From assembly GCF_020085105.1 (NCBI RefSeq), contig NC_058063.1, positions 6,544,501 to 6,608,500 on the forward strand: a stretch of 64,000 nucleotides of DNA. Direction: 5' to 3'. The DNA is from Siniperca chuatsi. Taxonomy: Eukaryota > Chordata > Actinopteri > Centrarchiformes > Sinipercidae. A program made the position numbers and the translations under genes. The notes under the pieces are model-generated. The model was not told where the DNA came from and made no database searches. It saw nothing but the letters and a program-made list of their open reading frames with translations. Shown here in pieces: positions 23,611-34,609 of the stretch; positions within the stretch are counted from its first letter, which is position 1, and each line of letters starts with the position of its first letter.

Positions 23611-25930
23611 TGTCATAGTTAGCCTCTATGTCCTCCCTGATCCCTGTGTGCTCCAGTATGCTTTCCCCTCCTTGTGTTTCCTGGCTGTCCCCTGTTCGTT
23701 ACTGTGTGTGTATGTTCTTGTCTGGCTTCCTGATCTCCTGCCTGCTGCTGATCACCGGCACACCTGACATCAGCCAATCGGGTCCAACCTACTGTCTCCA
23801 CGGGTCCGCTGCCTGGTCGGTTTAGCTCAATCCACTACGCCCGCCAGTCCAGAACCTGCCTCCCTGGTCTCCATCCGGAATGTCGCCAATTCTTCCTCGA
23901 TCCAGACCGGTCGAGTCCTCGGGGGCGACAAAGAACTATGCCAGACTTCTGCACAGACATTAGCACCACTTCTAATAAAACCTGTTGCAAAAATGCCCAG
24001 CTCTGTTCTGTCGTGTTTTGCATTTTGGGTTCAGTGATCGTGCACTACGACAGAATGATCTGGCCAACATGGACCCAGCAGGCGCCAATCCAGAAGCAGC
24101 CCCATTTCGTCAGGCACTAACCAGCCAGGGGATTCTTCTGGGCCAACACGAGCAGATACTACGGGCTCTCTCCGACAGCAACCAAGCCATGGTCACCCAG
24201 ATCACACAGCTAACTCATCAAGTATCTAGACGCACAACTTGCACCATCCTCGCCAACTACCCCTGTTAGCCCGCCAGCGACACTACCACCTCTCCGGGAA
24301 TCCTACGCCTCCGACCTGTATCCTTTCACCGGAGATGTCACCAGATGTCGAGGTTTTCTTGCTGCAATGCTCCCTGGTCTTTTGCCAGCGCCCTGTCACC
24401 TTTGCTTCAGATCAGTCTAAGGTAAATTACATTGTGGGATTGTTAAGAGGGAGAGCATTAGCCTGGGCAGAAGCCACACATGCTAGCCAACCCCTATCGT
24501 CATTTTCCTTGGCCGAGTTTTTGGAAAAGATGAGGAAGGTGTTTGATCATCCAGATGCCAGTGGAAACGCTGGGAAGCGGCTTTTAAGGATCAGACAGGG
24601 AGACTGCAGTGTGGCAGATTATTCTGTGGAGTTTCACACCCTGGCGGCAGATTCGGGATGGAACGAGGAAGCACTAATCAGTGTGTTTGTGAAAGGACTG
24701 AGTGAAACCATGAAGGATGAACTGGCAGCCCGGGAGGAACCCACCAGTCTGGACGCATTGGTCTTGCTATGTCTGCAAATGGACAACCGCAAACGCGAGC
24801 GGCACCAGGAGCGCTCCAACTGTCCTCACACCCTTCCCTCACGCAACCCAGCTGCTACTACGCCCAAAACGGGATCAGTCAGCCTGACCGCAGCTCCAGA
24901 TCCGCAGACCCCAACCACCTCGGAGGGGGAACCCATGCAATTAGGCTGGACCCATCTGACGCCAGCCAAGCGTCTCCATAGACGTGCAGCGGGGGAGTGT
25001 ATGTACTGTGGTAACAAGGAATATTTTCTGGCTATGTGTTCCTTGAGACCAAAAGATTAGGTTCACCAGTCGCAGTGGGGGTTCTGGTAAGCCAAGACCA
25101 CCCCGTAACCAGGGCCCGCCTAGGCTAAAAATCCCGGCCACCCTCTATAATCAACGGAAGTCGTTCCCCTTGCAAACCCTCATCAACTCCGGAGCAGAGG
25201 GTAATTTCCTTGACACCGAGTTGGCTCAACAGACTCAAGGCCGACCAGAGACTCCACCTGTGCGCCTTCTTCTCCCGACGCCTCTCCCCGGCTTAATGAA
25301 AACTATGATGTTGGGAATAGAGAACTCCTAGCAGTCAAGTTAGCCTTGGAAGAATGGCGGCATTTGTTGGAGGGAGCTGAACAACCATTCATCACGTGGA
25401 CTGACCATAAAAATTTGGAATACATCCAAACGGCCCTGCGTTGGGCCCTGTTCTTTGGCCGTTTTATGTTCACTCTCACTTACCGTCCCAGATCCAAAAA
25501 CATCAAACCCCGACGCACTTTCCCGTCAGCATCATACCCTGGATAGCAACCCCGGACCCGAGACTGTCCTTCTGTCCACCTGCGTTGTGGCTACTGTCAC
25601 CTGGGAGATTGAGTCTGTATTTAGGGTGGCCCAGCGTGACCAGCCAGACCCTGGTAACGGGCCCCCTAATCGCCTATTTGTCCCTAACTCGGCTCGTTCC
25701 CAGGTGCTTCAGTGGGTGCACAACTCTCGCTTCGCCTGCCATCCTGGGGTGACCAGCACCCTCTCTTTGCTTACAAGACATTTTTGGTGGACCACCATGG
25801 GGGCAACAGAGAACTACGCCAGACTTCTGCACAGATATTAGCACCACTTCTAATAAAACCTGTTGCAAAGATACCTAGCTCTGTTCCGTTGGGTTTTGCA
25901 TTTTGGGTTCAGTGATCGTGCACTACAACA
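23611..25930 (+). mobile_element. Ty3/Gypsy-type LTR retrotransposon fossil
   Basis: The element starts TGTCATAG, ends ACTACAACA and is flanked by a 5-base target duplication, GTAAA (23606-23610 and 25931-25935). The left LTR is about 23611-24052. The last 132 bases of that repeat recur at the right end (25799-25930) with roughly 11 differences by eye, about 8%, so it is of moderate age. Parts in order: a Gag-like region with a CCHC-type zinc knuckle (24.1-25.1 kb), protease-like (near 25.15 kb), RNase H-like ([12 protein letters not shown], 25.3-25.5 kb) and an integrase zinc-finger-like stretch (25.6-25.8 kb). At 2.3 kb it is far shorter than a full element. It is clearly broken, with several breaks. 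Confidence 0.85.
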
Positions 25931-26498
25931 GTAAAATGTAGAAACTACTTTTTAAAAAGTAATGATATATATACTTCACTAAATCCAGAAAAAAAGGGTA
26001 GCCTGTATCAGTTTTTGAAATGTTATTTTTGCTGTTTTTTTGTGCAAATATACTTTTAACTTTGCAGCTAAACATATGCAGGATTAAAGATTACCAAATG
26101 TGTTAAAAACACAAAAGTTTATCTTAATAAACTTAATTATAATAATAATAATTGAAATTACAGGATTTATAAGGAGAGCAGCGGAGGTTGGAGGTGCCTT
26201 GCCTCTAGAGCTACGTACTGCAAATCATCAGATTCCTCATTCTGTAGGAAATAAAAAAGCTAAATTATTATCACCAGATGCTAAACTAATTTAGATATAA
26301 GATGTGTCTATGTTCAAAAAAAATGTTTTGCTTCCCTGACTGTCAGATGTGTATTCTTGGACACTCGTTCAATGTAACAGACACATGCAGAGCTGCAACC
26401 ATGCAATGCATCAAAACGGTAGAAATGTCATCCTGTTTCCCTGTACAAACATAAAAAGCAATGTAGACTAAACAAAAAAAAGCTCCAATTTAGATTAA

Positions 26499-27245
26499 TT
26501 AAAATATATGTTGCTCACCCCCAACATCCAGTCTTGTTCTTTTCCCAAACAGTATCCCTCCACATAAAGTCACAGTAGTGACAGTAGTACGTCCCAGCAT
26601 CAGACATCCGGACACACTCTCACACTGCTGCTGTGTGTGTGGATGTACATGATTCCCAAGTGGGAGTTTCTTGAATGACACTGCTGGGGTAAAGACCAGT
26701 GACTAGACTTTGAAAACAGACATTTAAGAAAGGGTCATGAAATGGAAAATCAAATGGATTTTTTTTTTTTTATCAAAATAGTTCAAAATCTAAAACTAAA
26801 GACAAACTATCTTTTAAAAAAATATTCCTTTATCAAATTCAGTGACTGTAATACTGTTTGTTTCTCCACAGTAGTACATAGCCAAATCCGAGTCATGGAC
26901 AATAGAAATGTTCAGATGGTAGAACCCTTCTCCAGTATGAATTGAAAATAGTTTGTTACCTTTAAACTGATAGGAAGCTGTTGGAGTCAGGTGAATGTTT
27001 GTAGAACAACCTGCTGGTACCAACACTAATATTTGGCACTGGAGGCATAGAAACATGGTAAAGTCAAATTGTGTCCTGGGTTAGTGTAGAGTAGTGCACA
27101 ATCTGAAACACAGAGAGATAAATGAATGACCATTGAATGCAAAAAATAAGTTTCTAAAATGTCCTCTGAAGAAAAATACTATATGCAGTGACTTACAGGC
27201 TCTGAAGAGAGGAACCAAGAGCACATAAAACGTGTCTCTTCCAGT
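26499..27245 (-). pseudogene. NITR pseudogene (leader, V-domain and end of I-domain remnants)
   Basis: On the minus strand a leader-like stretch (FYVLLVPLFRA) ends at a good donor at 27197 with the phase used by the intact NITRs. It appears to have lost its ATG. An acceptor near 27103 opens a V-type exon reading NPGHNLTLPCFYASSAKY, then an in-frame stop just before WYQQ, then a shift of frame to GFYHLNISIVHDSDLAMYYC and TEFDKG. About 150 bases further on, CGGILFGKRTRLDVG matches the end of the NITR I domain (CGHILFGNGTKLDF); most of the I domain between is missing or unreadable. I see no transmembrane or tail exon downstream. It shares orientation with the four intact genes, so it is probably a decayed outlying member of the cluster, cut off from it by about 9 kb of repeat-rich DNA. 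Confidence 0.8.
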
Positions 27246-27639
27246 GTGATGGTGGTTTCAGTAAAGGCGTCAAAGGTAAAAGCTACACCTTCAGCAGAAA
27301 AATGTCTGTAAAATGTCTCCTAACCTGGGAGGTGCAGATTTGTGGGTGTCAATATTTGCACAAAAGGAAGTGAGAAGCTCTGATTTGCCACTTACTCCAT
27401 TTATCTGATTTTGCATTAAAGCAGAAACATTTCCTGCAGACAAAACAACACATTTCTTAGGTTCTTAATACTAAAAAAAAAACAGTTATAATACTTTCTA
27501 AAACATCCTCAGCTGATGATCTTTGTTTCACTTTTTGTGGTTGAGATGTATTTTATAGATGCATAAAGTGCACCAGGCTTGCTTGATCCTGCATCCTTTT
27601 GAGCATGCAAATGATGCTTCACATGAATGTTACTTTATT

Positions 27640-28300
27640 TGAACATTATACTAATTGGCCTGAAGGTGGCGCCAACAACACTGCATCATTTTTACAGGAT
27701 GAGATGTTTACTATTGCCTTGTACCCAGCAGTCACAAGGCACAAGGTGTTTTCTTTTATGGGCTAAGAAAACACATAAAAGAAACACAAGGCAGTATAAA
27801 GAGATGCATATGAATAGGATTTTAAAAAAGTCAAATTAAATAGACGATAGAATAAGCTACAATAAATTTTAGAATTAAACAGATTAAACAGGTTAATCAA
27901 AATTACAGCGCAGTTAGTGCAGTGCACGATGTGAATGAGTGGCGAACAGAAACGTCTTAAGCCCTGATTTAAAAGAACTGAGAGTTGCAGCAGACCTCAA
28001 GTTTTCTGGAAGTTTGTTTCAGATATATGGTGTATGTGGTGTAACGGAATAGCAGATGAGAAATGTATTTTGTACCAACAGAAGTATTTTCAAACCAGAC
28101 AAACAGGAAGCCACTATAAAGATCTGAGAACTTGATATGATCCACTCTCCTGGTCTTAGTGAGTCTAGCAGCAGCGGCAGCAATCTGATTCAGCTGCAGC
28201 TGTCTGATGGACTTTTGACAAAGACCTGTAACAAGAATGGAGCCTTGGGGAGCTCCCCATGTCATTTTTTTATTCACCCAGATGTGCAATTACCAATCGA
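27640..28300 (-). mobile_element. LINE fragment (CR1/L2-like) 3' part
   Basis: Minus-strand reading gives GAPQGSIL, QLQLNQIAAAAARLTKTRRV and then frame-shifted matches to the usual LINE C-terminus (SFKSGLKTFLF), followed by an AT-rich tail. The reverse transcriptase core is mostly lost and the reading frame is broken. 5'-truncated and dead. Confidence 0.6.
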
Positions 28301-28938
28301 CACAAAGTAATCCCTTGTCTTCTCAAAGTTTCAAAGAAAAAAAGACATACAGTACAGATCCTGTCAGAGATCATGTGAGGGATTACATAGGTATGCATTA
28401 CTGTACATCTGGCCAAATTTGGCAACATACAGTAGACATTTCATAACTCCTCTGTTACAGTTACAATTCTGTCATAATATTTCTAATTTGCATTAATAAT
28501 GCCCTACACTGACTTTTGTTAAAGTTGTATTTAAAGACACCAAATCAATATGGACTGGATCACTATTTTGGTATCTGGCTTGAATAGTGGGCCAGTTGTA
28601 GGTGTGTGATTGACAGTAATGAGTAACAACGACTGCAGGTCTGATCTTACACAGCAGACTGCAGAACTTTCTGGAATGTTTTCTGACTTGGATGGATGAA
28701 CTGATTCTTTGTTTTTGTGTCATATTACCAGTATTTCATATTTGCTAAAGATGTTTTTACTCTTTATTGTTTTACTCTATATTGCCAAGGACAAAAAGTT
28801 TGGTCATTTTTTGGCATGTGACTGAACTTTGAGAAAAAGAACTGCAAGTTTCTGTATTACACAAACAGAGGGATGGTATTTTTTGCCCTGTCACTGTGTA
28901 TATAGCATAGTGCACCCTGCACCCTCCACGCTCTCTTT

Positions 28939-28963
28939 CACACACACACACACACACACACAC
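28939..28963. repeat. (CA)n microsatellite
   Basis: About 12 CA units. Confidence 0.95.
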
Positions 28964-29419
28964 CCAAATACATACAGCAGTGAGACAAATAGCAGAAGTA
29001 AGTTCTTGCCACTTTATCTTTTGATCACCACATGCACTTTATTTATAAGTCTAGGTCATGTATGATATCATATGATTATAGTTGTGGTGACATAATTTGT
29101 GTTATGTCAACACAGAATAAGAGAGAGAAAGAGATGTATCATTACAAAACACATAATATTGGGCAACTTTCTTTGAGAGACAAACTGCCGAGAATACTAA
29201 ATGTGTCAACACTCCAGTGGACCAGCAGGTGTCAGTGTATACCTAGAACACAATCCAACCAAACCTGAAGGTCACATCACATGCATTCATACATCCTCAC
29301 AGTGGGTAAAAAGACAAACATGAGCCCATATTTGATGTATAATTTGTACAAACAGTGACATTTGGTACAGATGCAACACACTGATTGGAGTATGCCTTCT
29401 TATGTTTCACCATGTGACA

Positions 29420-29645
29420 GCCTCACTTGTTCATAAGTTTGGTAACTTCTTCTTTCTCCTTTGATGAGGTCTTTGGTATTGGTATTTTCACAAAGTTCAG
29501 ATTATCCTCAATAGTTAGTTAGATAAACTTTCTATAATCCGGAAGTCTGAGATCAATATCTCCTGTGTCATCAAACACAAGTTCTTAAGAGGAACACGCC
29601 TCTCTAACAGTTTCTCTCTCTTCAGTTTGTTTTGCAGTTCAAAGC
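29420..29645 (-). pseudogene. Unidentified decayed coding-like segment
   Basis: The minus strand reads SFELQNKLKREKLLERRVPL in one frame, then, after a shift, ELVFDDTGDIDLRLPDYRKF, a stop, and IEDNLNFVKIPIPKTSSKEK. The charged, protein-like composition across adjoining frames suggests an old processed pseudogene or exon. I do not recognise the parent protein, and no splice sites bound it clearly. Confidence 0.3.
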
Positions 29646-30479
29646 TCTGTGCTCGTGTTGTTTTGGAGTTTAGAATAAGCTTTAAATTAATAAAATAGGT
29701 TAGATTAGATTTACGTCAATAAGATAACACGTGATTTATCCACAGGCGGAACATTAGGTGTTACAGCAGTACAAGAAATATACCAAATAAATACACAAAA
29801 CGATTAAAAACAGAGGAAAGGAAATGATAAAGAAAAGAACTATACAATAAATGAGTTTATTTTGGTGATCCAGGGAGTAATGTTTGCACCTCATAAAGAA
29901 GAGTATTGTCTAGCACTTTTTGATACCTAAGTATGTGAATTTCTCCATCTTTATGGATAAAGGGGGTAATAAAAAGTAGGGTTAAACTGATATCAGCAGT
30001 GCACACAAGGTTGCAATCACTTTATAAATTAACTTGTAAGAAACAACTACATTGTTTATTTTCAATATATGCTGTATGGTTGCAATTATCTGTTGTTTTC
30101 CTGTTATTTTAGCATATTCAGGTCAGTGTGTTCTGGTGATAATGGTGTCCTCTGATGTTCATACTGCTGTCATTGAAGTAATTTTGCTAGTGGATTGGTA
30201 AAAGGTCATCAGACACCTTTCTCATGCCAAAAAGCAACAACTTCTAAACAACTTTTTTTTAATTGCATTGAAACATGATCAACTCAAAGCATAGTACATG
30301 AAGCTCTATAAATGACAACTCACATTTATTTCACTCAGAGTTTCTTTTCAGTAACCAGTTGACCTAACAAACTGTAGATTCTTAGAGGTCTTGGAAAATT
30401 AGGTTGGTTTGACACTTCTGTACTTCATCTTCTTAAAAAAGATGAAGTTCCTTTTGAGGTTTGTGACTTCCTTTTGCTG

Positions 30480-32339
30480 TACTTATACGCCAATGAGGCC
30501 AATGCTGGGTTATGTGTCATATAGCATAACATAACTGAGACCTCATCAAAACTGCCCAAAACAGAGGAACAGGTAAGTCATATTTTTTTTTGCAAGAAGA
30601 TCTGCATGTTTGCATGATATAAGGGAGAGGCCATTCTTTTCATTTTTCACTTTCACACAGTTTCAATTTCAGAGTGAGTATCTTGCAATGAGACATTACA
30701 ACTTCAAAAATCAAATGAATGTGCACTGGAAGTGGGTAAAATGTTGTAACTCGATGATTTGTTCTTGTAGTAAAACAAAGATTTTAAGGGACCAGACTTG
30801 TTAAAGCTATACCTGCTATGTTTGTTTTTTGCTTTCACAGAGATTGCATTAGCAGCAGAGTAGGGCAAATGGCCGGGCGATGTGTCTAACTAATATATTT
30901 TATATATGATATTCAGGGCTGAATACATATCAGTGTTTTCAACATTACATGGTCAGATCTGACAGGCAACAGTTAAACTAGTGGCCTTGAAAATAATTTG
31001 TAGAATTGTAGAGAGGATGTGGGAAATGTGAAAGATAAGACTGCAAAAAAATATAGTGGCACCACAAACGCTGCAAACAGAATAATAAATTCCTCTTTCA
31101 GAACTTCTTTGAAACAGACAAAAATGCTGTTCTTCAACTTTAGGTTCACACATAACAAGTAAATTGGAGTTTTACAATAAAACACATTTTTTCTCAAAAT
31201 CTGCAAAAATGGATAGCTATTGGTCAGTGAAATTTGGTGTCCAATGAAGATAAATAGAGGATTAGACCTGGTGTCAAAGCAATGCGTTTAAAGTGTGAGC
31301 TAGTCTGTGTCCATCCTATATGTAACTTTATTAGTGTTGTCCAGCTGTCTTATAAGTTTCTTTTGGTGTGATAAACTTATCGATCTAATGTTATGTGACA
31401 GTGTGGGCGCAGTTTGTAGACTTTATATAGGTTCATGTTTCAGGCATCCCCCTGGAAATATTAAATTCAGCACCTATGGTGGAAAACGTTGATGGTCAAT
31501 AGATTGCAACTTCCTATAAATGCCCAGTCTACAATTTTTGCCATCTTTCCTCCACAAGTTGTAACTAATGGTGATTGAAATGATTAATTAATTAGTTATT
31601 AATGCCTTAAAGCCAAGAAATAATCCATTAATGAGATCAACATTTGGATTGGCAGGTTGTAAAATATCCACGACAACCCAAAAGTTGTTAAAATTAAATA
31701 CTTATTACTGATCAATAAAGCATTAATACATTGTTTATTCACCATCACTCACAGATTATAAACGTAAATGTATTAATTTTAAAAGTAGTACAAAATATTA
31801 AAATGAAACATGCACATCTAATTTGCATACAGAAGCCTGAGTCAGCTGTGAAACAACACACCCATGTTCTTCTCACCTCTGCTGTACTTCTTGTTCTGTT
31901 TTAGATATAAGCCTTGGTGTTTGTGATGCATGTGAAAATGTATTCTAGCCTAAAAAACAGATTTTTCACAATTAGGATAACCACAAATTGTGAATTTTAG
32001 AGGACATATATGTTATGTCCTGAACAACTTTAACTGTTTTTGCAGTGAATTATTTATGAATTGTTATAGAACTAACTAAATATCTCAATAACCATATATC
32101 ATTATTGAAGAAGAAAACAAAAGCAAGCTCCTATGGCTAAAACTTCCCGTATAACCCGTGGAGTCCTGACACCATATATACACATTATAACAACAGACAT
32201 TTTAGAAAAAACCTTACCACATTCTTACTTTTTTTTTTCAATTTTAAAATGGTCTTTCTTTTCCAAACAGATTCTGTCATTTGACATTGTAAATTGCTTG
32301 ATTGCATCACAGTTTTACATGTTCTAATCTCTTTTGTAG
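30480..32339 (+). other. Upstream region of the PTGDR2-like gene
   Basis: A possible non-coding first exon ends at 30572 with the donor AACAG|GTAAGT. The coding exon opens at 32340 after TCTTTTGTAG. The two could form a 5' UTR intron of about 1.8 kb, but no transcript evidence is available. No other gene is seen between 28.3 and 32.3 kb apart from the decayed segment at 29.4-29.65 kb. Confidence 0.3.
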
Positions 32340-32409
32340 ATCTCAGCAGTGTGAAGCAAAAGTTAAAGGACATCAGCTTAGTACAACATCAAGACATTTT
32401 TTCTCCAAG

Positions 32410-33531
32410 ATGGTCAACCACATGGTGAATATCAGCAGTAGCCCATCAAACCAAACAGCCACGATGAGTTCTTTGAGTGTTTTCACCATTTCCCTCCATG
32501 GCTTGTTCTCTTCCATTGGCATCGTAGAAAACCTCCTCATCCTCATAGTAGTGGGCTTCCATGTCCGCCGCTCTATAATCAGCATCTGGATCCTGAATCT
32601 CGCAGCCTCTGACCTGCTGGCCACTGCTTCCCTGCCCTTCTTCACCCTCTACATGGCTCGCGGCCACACTTGGACATTGGGCACAACTTTCTGCCGCATC
32701 CATTCCTCCATCTTCTTTCTCAACATGTTTGTCAGTGGCTTCCTGCTGGCGGCCATTTCTATGGACCGCTGCCTGGTAGTGCTGAGACCCGTCTGGGCCC
32801 AGAACTACAGGAGCACCCGCCTAGTAGGGAGGATATGTGGGGTGATTTGGGCCTTGGCTGTGTTCTGCACTATCCCCTTCTACATATTCCGTGACACCAT
32901 TACCCAACCTGACGGCAAGATCCAGTGTTACTACAATTATTCTCAGTTCCTCCCTGCTAAACTTCCTCCCTTTGACCTGGAATCTTTATGTAAGCAGCGC
33001 AAGGAGGCCTTGGCCTTCATGAAGCTCTTTCTAGCCTTCCTGATCCCTCTACTAATCATCATCGTCAGCTATGCTGCCGTGAATTCCAGATTGGCGCGCA
33101 GAGGCTGCCGACGCCCTTTCCATTTTGTTCGCCTTGTAGTGGCCGTGGTGGTGAGCTTTGTACTCTGCTGGGCTCCATACCACTTATTCATCATCATGGA
33201 GGTGATGGCCTCCAGTGGGCATCTTATGCAGAAATTTGCAGCAAGGGCCCTCCCAACTGCAGCAACCATCGGCTTCCTTAACAGTGTCCTTAACCCCATT
33301 CTGTATGTGTTCAGCTGCCGTGACCTGCGCAATAAGATAAGACATTCTCTTGGTGAGGTGATGGAGAGTGTTCTGGCTGAGGATCTGACAGAGCTGGCCC
33401 GACGCCGCAGCAGTGGTCGCACTTCTATCAGCACCACCACGTTGAGGCCGAAGAATTCCATTACAACCTTGTGTCTGGGAGCAGAAGAGCAAGAGCAGGA
33501 TGAAAGTCTTACTAACCCTCCTCAGAACTGA
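32410..33531 (+). CDS. ptgdr2: Prostaglandin D2 receptor 2 (CRTH2/GPR44)-like GPCR
   Basis: A single coding exon of 373 residues. The exon opens at an acceptor (32340) and the first reasonable ATG is 32410; another in-frame ATG at 32422 is possible. The N-terminus has NIS and NQT sequons. Seven hydrophobic segments carry family marks: LNLAASDLL in TM2 (about 62-70), Cys95 and Cys173 for the extracellular disulphide, SMDRCLVVLRPVWAQ (about 117-131), CWAPYH in TM6 (253-258) and NPILY in TM7 (295-299). The DRC in place of DRY, followed by RPVWAQN and later FRDTI, is typical of CRTH2. That receptor couples to Gi and draws eosinophils, basophils and Th2 cells to prostaglandin D2. The C-terminal tail of about 70 residues is rich in Ser and Thr. 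AATAAA lies at 33941. Ligand is inferred from family only; a formyl-peptide or chemerin-type receptor is less likely. Confidence 0.85.
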   Translation: MVNHMVNISSSPSNQTATMSSLSVFTISLHGLFSSIGIVENLLILIVVGFHVRRSIISIWILNLAASDLLATASLPFFTLYMARGHTWTLGTTFCRIHSSIFFLNMFVSGFLLAAISMDRCLVVLRPVWAQNYRSTRLVGRICGVIWALAVFCTIPFYIFRDTITQPDGKIQCYYNYSQFLPAKLPPFDLESLCKQRKEALAFMKLFLAFLIPLLIIIVSYAAVNSRLARRGCRRPFHFVRLVVAVVVSFVLCWAPYHLFIIMEVMASSGHLMQKFAARALPTAATIGFLNSVLNPILYVFSCRDLRNKIRHSLGEVMESVLAEDLTELARRRSSGRTSISTTTLRPKNSITTLCLGAEEQEQDESLTNPPQN

Positions 33532-33540
33532 ACAAAAATG

Positions 33541-33640
33541 TACCGTAAATTCTCTAATAGTGGCCAGGCTTTTATTTTACTTCATCTGCACAGAGAACCA
33601 GCCTTTATTTGAAACAGGCCTTTATTTGTAATTTTGGAGT
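33541..33640. repeat. Interspersed repeat in the 3' UTR of the PTGDR2-like gene
   Basis: ACCGTAAATTCTCTAATAG, GGCCAGGCTTTTATTTTA and AACAGGCCTTTATTTG resemble a short element I recall from several animal genomes. It starts just past the stop codon. Confidence 0.4.
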
Positions 33641-34609
33641 TATATCTTATCATGTTTTAGTAAGAGACCCCCCGTTTTCGGATCTGTGTTTGTGTTTGCT
33701 TAACTTATCTGACTGATCTCACTCTAGCATGCATTGTTATATTCCCAAGAGCATTCAACAATTTAGTCAGCATTACTGAAGTATACAGTGTGTACTGAGT
33801 ACTCACACTAGGGTTGTGCTTGTAGTGCAGCTCTTAACTTCCAGATTAGTGACAACCGCTTGGATTTTGATTGATGTGTATATTTTTGAATGATGTTAAC
33901 AATAGCTGTACTTGGAGATACAGTATGTTCTTGCTATTTTAATAAATCCCCCCATTGTGCTTATAATAGAAAATAGATGCCTTAAATGTTGTATAATATA
34001 TATGCTTTAGTGTCCATGTAATGTCTGTACTTTTTAATACTGTAACATTTTCTAAACATTAAACAAAAAGCACTGTGTTGCAGCATGACACTTGCCTTGC
34101 AATTTATAACCGCAGTCATGCTTGTGTTTCCGAAGTGATTCACATCAATTCTATTTTTAAAATGACTGACAGCAAAATAGTGATTAAACATGCATTTTTA
34201 ATCATTGTAAACATAGCAGTAAAAAAAATGTATTGTGAAATGTCCACAATAGTTGATTTCCATACACCGGTGAGACTCTTCAAAACAAACAAATCTGGTA
34301 AATAGATGAATCAGATTAATTGTATTTCATTTGGCTGTATATGTCTAGTTTGAGGCTACAACGGGTATGGATATGAGTATCACAAAAGAGTGGATTTTTG
34401 ACAAATATGAAACATTGTATTTCCATATACTCAATTATATAGTGTTGAGTTTATGTAAGGAACAGTTTAAGTCTTTGCACTTTGAGGCAAATTAATGTAT
34501 TCACTCAGCTGAACCTCACAGTACACAAAAACTGTACATATGCATTTCCACTGGGTGGCACAGTTGCCTTGACTAAATACCAGGAGTCAGATCCATGGTC
34601 AAATCCAGG

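Noticed and set aside
32302-32409. Longer N-terminus for the PTGDR2-like receptor
   Set aside because: The added residues begin at a non-ATG codon and cross a clear 3' splice site at 32339/32340; the ATG at 32410 fits the family.
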